Positions 1 to 5,627 of a DNA stretch of 9,485 bases are shown here, piece by piece. Both the position numbers and the translations under genes were made by a program. The first letter of the stretch is position 1. Each line of letters starts with the position of its first letter. The DNA comes from Pseudomonadota bacterium (GTDB lineage Bacteria; Pseudomonadota; Gammaproteobacteria; Pseudomonadales; Azotimanducaceae): NCBI GenBank assembly GCA_009936895.1, contig JAACDS010000266.1, positions 1 to 9,485 of the forward strand, written 5' to 3'. Under the pieces are notes generated by a model. That model saw only the letters and a list, made by a program, of their open reading frames with translations. It had not been told where the DNA came from and ran no database searches.

Positions 1-176
1 AAGCGTATGGCAGCGGCGAAGCATTTCGTTTCGCTGCTTTGATCACCGCTGCTTTGATCACCGCTGCCCTGTCCGCTTCTTTCGCTGCGTCTTTGACCTC
101 TCTTTCGGCTGCCTCTTTGCGTGGCTCTGTGGTCATCGTTTTCACTGAAGAAGTCTTCGTTGTCGTGGTTTGCCAT
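1..176 (-). CDS. recX: RecX, regulatory protein (N-terminal part, cut by window edge)
   Basis: RecX binds the RecA filament and modulates (usually inhibits) its activity; it normally lies directly downstream of recA, as here. What is visible is an ATG at 174-176, 46 bases after the recA stop, followed by 58 codons that run open to the window edge. Residues 1-16 are acidic, 17-34 are very rich in Arg and Gly, and 37-49 hold a short repeated SSGDQ-type element. The last visible residues, CFAAAIR, fit the start of the first RecX helical repeat, which usually reads like A-x-R-L-L-x-R-R-E. The tail before that motif is about 50 residues, longer and lower in complexity than in many RecX proteins. 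The ribosome site is weak (AGGT, ten bases before the ATG, within the 3' arm of a hairpin). The assignment rests on position plus this short motif, because the diagnostic body lies outside the window. Confidence 0.6.
   Translation of the reverse strand, partial: MANHDNEDFFSENDDHRATQRGSRKRGQRRSERSGQGSGDQSSGDQSSETKCFAAAIR
32..67. repeat. 15-bp tandem duplication inside the recX 5' end
   Basis: Two perfect copies of a 15-base unit (32-46 and 47-61, plus strand reading cgctgctttgatcac) are followed by a six-base partial third copy. The period is a multiple of three, so the reading frame of recX is kept and the protein gains one SSGDQ-like unit. This looks like a replication-slippage duplication. 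Confidence 0.9.
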
Positions 177-187
177 TAGCTGTGTGA

Positions 188-212
188 CCTAGCGGGACCT
201 GTCTCCCCTAGG
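188..212 (-). promoter_or_regulatory. Intergenic hairpin between recA and recX
   Basis: Read on the minus strand, CCTAG+GGGA pairs with TCCC+CTAGG. This gives a nine-base-pair stem with one bulged base (193) and a six-base loop (198-203). It begins 10 bases after the recA stop codon. No run of T follows, so it is not a canonical intrinsic terminator. In E. coli a hairpin between recA and recX lets only a minority of transcripts read into recX; a similar role, or protection of the recA mRNA 3' end, is inferred. The weak recX ribosome site (AGGT) sits in its 3' arm. Confidence 0.6.
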
Positions 213-222
213 CCTAACCCCG

Positions 223-1338
223 TTATTGGTCATCGAGGCCGATATCGCCAGGTGCCGCTTCGCCCGCGTCAACGATCTCTTCAACATTCTTGCCCTTTCC
301 GTCGAGCGCAGGCATCAGTTGCTGACGAATGCGGCCTTCAATCTCTTCTTTCAGCTCTGGATGATCGTCAAGGAAGTCCGCTGCGTTCTTACGGCCTTGG
401 CCAATTCGCTCGCCATTGTAGGAATACCACGCACCGGACTTTTCGACCATATTTTGCTCAACACCCAGCTCCAGAATCTCGCCGGTCCGGTGGATACCCT
501 GTCCGTACAGAATTTGGAATTCGGTCTGACGAAATGGCGGTGCAACTTTGTTCTTCACCACTTTCACCCGGGTTTCGTTGCCCACAACCTCATCGCCATT
601 TTTGACTGCACCGATTCGACGAATGTCCAGTCTCACCGACGAGTAGAACTTAAGTGCGTTACCACCGGTGGTCGTTTCTGGAGAGCCAAACATCACGCCA
701 ATTTTCATTCGGATTTGATTGATAAAGATCACCAGGGTGTTTGACTGCTTGATATTACCCGTCATCTTTCGCAGAGCTTGGCTCATCAGTCGCGCCTGCA
801 GCCCCACATGGCTATCCCCCATGTCGCCTTCAATTTCGGCTCGTGGCGTCAGCGCGGCTACGGAGTCAACGATAATCACATCTACTGCCGCGGAGCGAAC
901 CAGCATGTCGCAGATTTCCAGCGCTTGCTCTCCGGTGTCTGGCTGAGAAACCAGCATATCGTCTGTATTGACGCCCAAAGCCTGAGCATACATTGGGTCC
1001 AGCGCGTGCTCGGCATCGATGAATGCACAGGTGCCGCCCGCTTTTTGCGCCTCGGCAATTACCTGCAGAGTCAGGGTTGTTTTACCAGAGGATTCTGGAC
1101 CGTAAATTTCAACCACACGCCCTTGTGGCAAACCGCCGATACCCAGGGCGACATCGAGACCCAGAGAACCTGTCGAAATGGACGGAATCTTCACCAGCTC
1201 TTTATCACCCAAACGCATCATGGAGCCCTTACCAAACTGACGCTCGATTTGCGCCAAAGCGGCACTGAGCGCTCGTTCTTTTTCAGGACTGGTTTTATCT
1301 GCACTTATGCTGGCGGACTTAATGCTCTCTTTAGCCAT
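223..1338 (-). CDS. recA: RecA recombinase
   Basis: RecA forms an ATP-dependent filament on single-stranded DNA, catalyses homologous pairing and strand exchange, and as coprotease triggers LexA self-cleavage in the SOS response. The protein is 371 residues, slightly longer than the roughly 350 typical of E. coli RecA because of an N-terminal extension. Walker A GPESSGKTT lies at 80-88. The catalytic Glu of FIDAEHALD is residue 110, and the Walker B strand ends at Asp158. Loop L2 begins around NQIRMKIG (about 207-214) and continues through GSPETTTGG. The C-terminus is acidic, as usual. The start is well supported: AGAGGA (1345-1350) lies six bases before the ATG. Transcription is away from mutS, from a LexA-controlled promoter about 125 bases upstream. 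No damage is seen. Confidence 0.99.
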   Translation of the reverse strand: MAKESIKSASISADKTSPEKERALSAALAQIERQFGKGSMMRLGDKELVKIPSISTGSLGLDVALGIGGLPQGRVVEIYGPESSGKTTLTLQVIAEAQKAGGTCAFIDAEHALDPMYAQALGVNTDDMLVSQPDTGEQALEICDMLVRSAAVDVIIVDSVAALTPRAEIEGDMGDSHVGLQARLMSQALRKMTGNIKQSNTLVIFINQIRMKIGVMFGSPETTTGGNALKFYSSVRLDIRRIGAVKNGDEVVGNETRVKVVKNKVAPPFRQTEFQILYGQGIHRTGEILELGVEQNMVEKSGAWYSYNGERIGQGRKNAADFLDDHPELKEEIEGRIRQQLMPALDGKGKNVEEIVDAGEAAPGDIGLDDQ

Positions 1339-1344
1339 TGTCTT

Positions 1345-1350
1345 TCCTCT
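1345..1350 (-). promoter_or_regulatory. recA ribosome binding site
   Basis: AGAGGA on the minus strand, with six bases to the ATG at 1336-1338. The good spacing fixes the recA start. Confidence 0.8.
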
Positions 1351-1371
1351 CTTTATGTTGAGCCTTTCGTT

Positions 1372-1389
1372 ATGTGCTCAATGTGCTCA
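1372..1389. repeat. 9-bp tandem duplication in the recA leader
   Basis: Two perfect adjacent copies of a nine-base unit (plus strand atgtgctca, at 1372-1380 and 1381-1389) lie in the untranslated leader of recA, about 35-50 bases before its start codon. No function is evident. Confidence 0.85.
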
Positions 1390-1461
1390 CGTCTATCGTT
1401 TTGCGCCCAGCTGGCTGCGACGTTGTTAATCAGTGACACCTTGCGGAGATCACATGTCTGG

Positions 1462-1481
1462 TACTGTATATCCGTTCAGTA
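1462..1481 (-). promoter_or_regulatory. LexA (SOS) box of recA
   Basis: The plus strand reads TACTGTATATCCGTTCAGTA. It matches the E. coli-type consensus TACTGTATATATATACAGTA at 16 of 20 positions and has the required CTG-N10-CAG spacing. It overlaps the -10 element and spacer of the recA promoter, so bound LexA would block RNA polymerase. This is how recA is controlled in most gammaproteobacteria. It lies about 218 bases from the mutS start, so it probably serves recA alone. Confidence 0.93.
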
Positions 1482-1491
1482 GTGCTCGCAA
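1463..1491 (-). promoter_or_regulatory. recA sigma-70 promoter
   Basis: On the minus strand, -35 TTGCGA (1486-1491) and -10 TACAGT (1463-1468) are separated by exactly 17 bases; each matches the sigma-70 consensus at four of six positions. The LexA box covers the -10 element and most of the spacer. A start near 1456 would give a recA leader of roughly 118 bases. The promoter is inferred from spacing and overlap with the operator. Confidence 0.75.
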
Positions 1492-1649
1492 GGGGCACCA
1501 TCAACATTTAGTCGTCTATATGCCCTCTTCATCCTCGCGACTTTGCTCGCTATTGGCCTCGCCTAAGACCGCCTGGGAAGCCGGCAAGATCACAAAACTC
1601 CTTGATGCCTGTTGACGATTATTTGTCCACTGTAGTTCACTGACCGCCC

Positions 1650-1686
1650 TTTTGGGCTTTCACTACTTTTGGGCTTTCACTACTTT
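1650..1686. repeat. 17-bp tandem duplication upstream of mutS
   Basis: Two perfect copies of tttgggctttcactact (1651-1667 and 1668-1684) lie head to tail. With matching flanking bases the tract is 37 nt, or about 2.2 copies. It ends about four bases before the mutS ribosome site, so it lies in the mutS leader or promoter-proximal region. It looks like a slippage duplication. Confidence 0.92.
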
Positions 1687-1698
1687 CGCGGGATCACT

Positions 1699-4377
1699 AT
1701 GCCTTCTAACCCTCCGCCGTCCGGCCCGGCTGCGACGAATCCGGCCTCAGCGGATTCCGCCAAGGTGACGCCCATGATGCAACAGTACTTGGGTATCAAG
1801 GCCGATCATCCAGATGCCCTATTGTTTTACCGGATGGGTGACTTTTATGAGCTGTTTTTCGACGATGCAAAAGTCGCATCTGACCTGCTTGATATCACGT
1901 TAACGGCTCGAGGGCACTCCGGCTCTGAACCCATTCCGATGTGCGGTGTTCCCTACCACGCGGCGGACGGCTACTTGGCCAGGCTAGTGAAATTAGGACG
2001 CAGCGTAGCGATCTGCGAGCAGGTCGGCGATCCGGCGACGAGCAAGGGGCCTGTCGAACGACGAGTTCAGCGCATCGTCACACCGGGAACCCTGACGGAT
2101 GACGCTTTACTGGAAACCAAAACAGACAGCGCGATCGCAGCGATTTTCTTTTCCGCCGATGCCGTTGGTTTGGCTCTGCTCAATCTTTCCTCAGCGCAAC
2201 TGCAGTTGCAGCAATTGCGCACACCCGACGCGCTATTGGACGCGGTGACTGCGATGCGACCAGCAGAAATTTTGCTGCCCCTAAGTGAGGCAAACCAGTG
2301 GCAGCAACCACTTTCGAACTTCGCCGCGGTCACTTGCCTTGACGACACGCGGTACAAACCACAACAGGCGGCAAGGCTACTCAACCAGCATTTCAATCAC
2401 GATGTGCCCATGGTTGCCGGCTTAGCCCCAGATTCCCCATGCCTCATTGCCGGAGAAGCCGCGCTGGCCTACGCCAAGGGCACCCAATGTCAGGATCTGA
2501 GCTTTTTGCAGACCGTATCGGTCAAAGAGGATCAGCAACACATCGGTATGGACGCCCAGAGCAGGCGCAACCTTGAAATCGATGTCCGCAGCAATGGCGC
2601 AACGGATCACACACTGCTGAGCTTGATGGACTCTACCGTTACGCCCATGGGCAGTCGGCTGCTTCGGCGCTGGCTGCACGAGCCATTACAGGATGTTCTT
2701 CAGGTGCTGCTGCGTCAGCAGTGGATTGGCGACGTGCTTGAGGCTCTCGCCACAGAGGAGATACGCGGACAAATCAAACCCGTGGGTGACCTTGAACGCA
2801 TTTTGACCCGTATCAATCTAGGCTCTGCATCCCCCCGGGATATTGGCAAGCTTCGAGACGCCCTGGGTTTGCTGCCTCAGATTAAGGCCGCACTGCAGGA
2901 ACTGCCGGGCCAACTCAATCGGCAATTGATTGAAGCCCTTGGCGACTTCGTTGAATTGCATGCGGAACTGGCCAGCACCTTGGTCGAAGACCCACCGGTT
3001 ACCCTTCGCGAAGGCGGCGTATTTGCCCAAGGCTTCAATGAGGAGCTTGACCGACTGCGCAAGGTCACAACGCATTCGGCTAACTGGCTCGCCGAATTGG
3101 AGCGCGACGAACGCGAACGTACGGGCATAGCGTCGTTAAAAGTCGGCTATAACCGCGTACACGGCTACTACATCGAAACCTCCAAATCGGCCAAGGGTGA
3201 CGTTCCCGACGAATACATACGCCGCCAAACCCTGAAAAACGCTGAACGTTACATTACACCGGCGCTCAAGGCATTCGAGGAAGACGCTCTGCGCAGCCAA
3301 GGCAGATCCCTTCAGCTCGAGCGCACGCTGTTTGGCGACCTTCTGATCCAACTGGCCGATGGTGCTGCGGCGCTGCGGGCGGCATCGGATGCGATCGCTC
3401 AAACCGACGTGCTTGCCTGCCTTGCGGAACGCGCATACAACCTCGGCTTCAATGCGCCTACCTTTGTCGAGCAGCGCGGGGTCCACATCGAGCAGGGCTG
3501 GCATCCGGTGGTCAAAAACAGTTCTACCGACGCCTTCATCTCCAATGACCTGATGCTTTCACCCCAGCAGAGTATGTTGATCGTGACGGGGCCCAACATG
3601 GGCGGTAAGTCGACTTACATGCGGCAGACCGCCTTGATATGCCTACTGGCCTACGTGGGCAGCTATGTCCCTGCCGCCGCCGCAAATCTCGGCCCGATTG
3701 ATCGGATTTTTACCCGCATTGGCGCCGCCGCCGATCTCACCAGCGGCCGTTCAACCTTCATGGTGGAGATGACCGAGACAGCCCATATTCTGCACAACGC
3801 CACCGCCAACAGTTTGGTGTTGCTGGACGAAATCGGTCGCGGCACCAGCACCTATGATGGCCTAGCACTGGCTTGGGCGTGTGCGCAAAACTTAGCCGAG
3901 CAAAGCCACGCGCTGACGCTGTTTGCCACCCACTATTTCGAACTGACCAGCCTACCCACTCGCTGCCCCAACGTTGGCAACATCCACTTGAGTGCCAAAG
4001 AACATCGGGGCGACATCGTCTTTTTGTACCAGGTGCAAACAGGTGCCGCGAGCCAAAGCTACGGTATTCAGGTAGCCAAGCTGGCGGGAGTGCCAAAAAC
4101 CGTGCTGGATATTGCCCGAGCGCAATTGCGCGGATTTGAGCAAAATGCCGTGCTTGGAAAAGCCGCGGCCAGCGGTCAGTCAGATCTCTTTATTGCTGGT
4201 GACGAGGGCGAGCTAGGTCACATGATGGATGAAGGCGATAGCGCCCGGCGCGAGGCCGCTGAAGCGCTGGTTGACGAACTCAAGCGTATCGATGTCGACG
4301 AGTTATCGCCGCGTCAGGCGTTGGATGTATTGGATCGCTTGAAGCAGCTTGCCAATGAGGAGTTTCCAAGCGACTAG
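1699..4377 (+). CDS. mutS: DNA mismatch repair ATPase MutS
   Basis: MutS recognises base mismatches and small loops in newly replicated DNA and recruits MutL. The protein is 892 residues from the ATG at 1699; E. coli MutS is about 853, the excess being a Pro/Ala-rich N-terminal tail of about 24 residues. The mismatch-reading Phe-X-Glu motif is F49/E51 in GDFYELF. Walker A GPNMGGKST is at 631-639 and Walker B LVLLDE at 706-711, followed by GRGTSTYDG and the ATHY motif. QSDLF at 827-831 matches the beta-clamp binding motif known from Pseudomonas MutS, and a C-terminal SPRQALDVLDRLKQL segment matches the tetramerisation domain. A TTG in frame at 1669 would add ten residues, but it falls inside a tandem duplication. 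ATG 1699 has GGGA five bases upstream and is preferred. fdxA follows after 67 bases. All key residues appear intact. Confidence 0.98.
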   Translation: MPSNPPPSGPAATNPASADSAKVTPMMQQYLGIKADHPDALLFYRMGDFYELFFDDAKVASDLLDITLTARGHSGSEPIPMCGVPYHAADGYLARLVKLGRSVAICEQVGDPATSKGPVERRVQRIVTPGTLTDDALLETKTDSAIAAIFFSADAVGLALLNLSSAQLQLQQLRTPDALLDAVTAMRPAEILLPLSEANQWQQPLSNFAAVTCLDDTRYKPQQAARLLNQHFNHDVPMVAGLAPDSPCLIAGEAALAYAKGTQCQDLSFLQTVSVKEDQQHIGMDAQSRRNLEIDVRSNGATDHTLLSLMDSTVTPMGSRLLRRWLHEPLQDVLQVLLRQQWIGDVLEALATEEIRGQIKPVGDLERILTRINLGSASPRDIGKLRDALGLLPQIKAALQELPGQLNRQLIEALGDFVELHAELASTLVEDPPVTLREGGVFAQGFNEELDRLRKVTTHSANWLAELERDERERTGIASLKVGYNRVHGYYIETSKSAKGDVPDEYIRRQTLKNAERYITPALKAFEEDALRSQGRSLQLERTLFGDLLIQLADGAAALRAASDAIAQTDVLACLAERAYNLGFNAPTFVEQRGVHIEQGWHPVVKNSSTDAFISNDLMLSPQQSMLIVTGPNMGGKSTYMRQTALICLLAYVGSYVPAAAANLGPIDRIFTRIGAAADLTSGRSTFMVEMTETAHILHNATANSLVLLDEIGRGTSTYDGLALAWACAQNLAEQSHALTLFATHYFELTSLPTRCPNVGNIHLSAKEHRGDIVFLYQVQTGAASQSYGIQVAKLAGVPKTVLDIARAQLRGFEQNAVLGKAAASGQSDLFIAGDEGELGHMMDEGDSARREAAEALVDELKRIDVDELSPRQALDVLDRLKQLANEEFPSD

Positions 4378-4432
4378 ACAGTACCAAGCCATTCGTTAAA
4401 CTACCGCGCTTTCATTCGCTGCCTCGGGCAAT

Positions 4433-4438
4433 AAAGGA
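4433..4438 (+). promoter_or_regulatory. fdxA ribosome binding site
   Basis: AAAGGA lies six bases before the fdxA ATG at 4445. This is the clearest Shine-Dalgarno sequence in the window and is compatible with high expression of the ferredoxin. Confidence 0.8.
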
Positions 4439-4444
4439 ATTCAA

Positions 4445-4768
4445 ATGACGTTCATTGTTGGTGAAGACTGCATCAAGTGTAAGCACACGGACTGCGTCGA
4501 AGTCTGTCCGGTCGACTGTTTCTACGAAGGCCCCAACATGCTGGTAATACATCCGGATGAATGCATCGACTGCGCTCTATGCGAGCCGGAATGTCCAGTC
4601 GACGCCATTTTTGCCGATGACGAAGTGCCGGAAGATCAACTCGTCTTTGTCGAGCTGAATGCCGAACTGGCGGAGGTGTGGCCCAACATTACCGAAATCA
4701 AAGATTCGCCGGCGGACGCCAAAGAATGGGAAGGTAAACCCGGTAAGCTTGCCTTGCTGGAACGCTAG
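4445..4768 (+). CDS. fdxA: FdxA, seven-iron ferredoxin
   Basis: A cytoplasmic low-potential electron carrier with one [3Fe-4S] and one [4Fe-4S] cluster. The 107-residue protein closely resembles Azotobacter ferredoxin I and Pseudomonas FdxA as I recall them. By that comparison the [3Fe-4S] ligands are Cys9, Cys17 and Cys50, and the [4Fe-4S] ligands are Cys21, Cys40, Cys43 and Cys46. Cys12 and Cys25 are the extra conserved cysteines. The C-terminal half (NAELAEVWPNIT...) is the family's characteristic tail. It lies 67 bases after mutS on the same strand, the usual neighbour in pseudomonads, and may be cotranscribed or use its own promoter. It converges with nlpD, only 10 bases apart, with no recognisable terminator between. 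In vivo partners cannot be told from the sequence; a role in redox homeostasis is an inference from relatives. Confidence 0.97.
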   Translation: MTFIVGEDCIKCKHTDCVEVCPVDCFYEGPNMLVIHPDECIDCALCEPECPVDAIFADDEVPEDQLVFVELNAELAEVWPNITEIKDSPADAKEWEGKPGKLALLER

Positions 4769-4778
4769 CGAACCGTCC

Positions 4779-5627
4779 TTAAGGAATCAACGTTTGCGGA
4801 TTGATCGGCAGACCCTTGCGTCGAAGCTCGAAGTGCAGGGTCTGGCCTACTCCGGGTCTGGGTAGAATTTCTGCGATCACCACCCCTCCATCGACCTGTT
4901 GCTGCTCGGCGACCAACATTTTCCCATTGAAGCTGTAGGCGCTGAGCAGTTCGCTGGAATGTTTGACGATCACCAAGCGTTCAAAACCGGCAATACCGTT
5001 GCCCGCGTACACGACTTCCCCGCGCCGAGTGTTGCGCACCCTCGCTCTAGACGAAATGGCGTAATCCAAACCTTTGCTGTTTTTGCCGCAAACCACGCTG
5101 GGTTTTTGGGGCAGGGGCTGATGCCAGGTTTTTGAACCCCGTGCTGGGGCTTTCTGCGGCGCCTATGTGGCTGGTCTTGCCGGCTCTGGCCGACGGGCTG
5201 CCGATGATTTCGCTGTCTTGGGGTTTGCAACGGGCTGTTTTGGCGCAACCTGCGGTTTGCTAGGGGCCTTCGCCACCGTAGCCGTTGGTCTCGTTATTTT
5301 TGCCGCAGCAGGCGGCACATCGGTCAAACGAAGCTCCTGGCCAGGGTAAATCGTAAACGGGGCATCAATCTGATTCGCTGCGGCGAAGCGCCGATAATCC
5401 AAATTGAAACGCCAGGCGATGGAATAGAGCGTATCGCCGCGAGCCACCGTGTACGTGGTTTGACCCGGCTTACCCAACGATCGATCGGTTACCACAGGGG
5501 AGCCCGGTGCGACGCAGGCGGTCAAGAAGGCGGCCAAGAAACCAGTCAGCACTAGCGCCCTGACCCAGCGACACAGGCCGACGGCTTTTTTCGGGGTTAC
5601 CGCTGGGCGAACTTGGACAGCAGCCAT
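4779..5627 (-). pseudogene. nlpD: NlpD-like LysM/M23 lipoprotein interrupted by an in-frame amber codon
   Basis: NlpD is an outer-membrane lipoprotein that activates the amidase AmiC to split septal peptidoglycan. From the ATG at 5627 the reading frame gives a signal peptide with lipobox LTAC (Cys38), one LysM domain (about 58-102, YTVARGDTLYSIAWRFN), and an Ala/Pro/Lys linker. A TAG then follows at codon 155 (5163-5165). The same frame stays open for another 127 codons and encodes an M23 (peptidase-like) domain with KGLDYA, GEVVYAGNG, VIVKH, LSAY and LHFELR. The zinc-ligand positions are degenerate (Asn for His before KGLD, Phe in SAYSFN), as in amidase activators. Length without the stop would be 282 residues, normal for NlpD. 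No base shift is needed, so this is a nonsense change, a sequencing error, or readthrough. The start overlaps DUF368 by 31 bases, with a G-run eight bases before it; an ATG at 5648 is possible. If real, the product is a 154-residue LysM lipoprotein lacking the activator domain. Confidence 0.85.
5163..5165 (-). other. In-frame TAG in nlpD
   Basis: A single TAG separates the linker residues ARPAT from APQKAPARG. Both sides are the same low-complexity Ala/Pro/Lys linker and share one frame, so one base change (for example CAG to TAG) explains it. TAG also ends mutS, fdxA and pcm in this window, so amber is an ordinary stop codon here. Confidence 0.9.

Larger units (their letters stand above)
1339..1698. 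other. Divergent recA / mutS control region
   Basis: This is 360 bases without a convincing gene. From the recA side it holds the recA ribosome site, a nine-base tandem duplication, a leader of about 118 bases, the SOS promoter (1463-1491) and LexA box (1462-1481). On the mutS side there is a possible -35 element TTGACG at 1612-1617 with only a poor -10 match (TAGTTC, 15 bases on), then a 17-base tandem duplication and the mutS ribosome site. I could not recognise any remnant of pncC/cinA, which often sits beside recA in relatives. Confidence 0.7.

Noticed and set aside
1..131. A second open frame on the minus strand starting near 131, giving an Ala/Lys/Glu-rich helical peptide.
   Set aside because: It lacks any RecX-like end, whereas the ATG 176 frame ends in CFAAAIR as RecX should. 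Low-complexity DNA often leaves more than one frame open.
226..1482. Long plus-strand open frames opposite recA (226-744 and 778-1482).
   Set aside because: These are shadows of the recA coding strand. The products are rich in Cys, His and Trp without recognisable domains, and recA explains the DNA.
1516..1593. A 25-codon minus-strand mini-ORF (GTG start, AAGGAG four bases before it) just upstream of the recA promoter.
   Set aside because: The spacing is short, the peptide matches nothing I know, and it is too short to be supported without expression or conservation.
1645..1660. Small inverted repeat GCCC-TTTT-GGGC ahead of mutS, possibly a terminator.
   Set aside because: The stem is only four base pairs, and no convergent transcript needs ending there.
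3136..4143. Several minus-strand open frames opposite mutS.
   Set aside because: They are antisense shadows. MutS is intact across the whole stretch with all family motifs.
4769..4778. Short palindrome TCCTTAAGGA near the fdxA/nlpD convergence as a shared terminator.
   Set aside because: It is too short, AT-centred, and without a GC-rich stem or T run.
5097..5162. A frameshift as the cause of the nlpD interruption.
   Set aside because: The frame before and after the TAG is the same (5165 and 5096 differ by a multiple of three), and the intervening 22 codons are open and linker-like, so one base change is enough.
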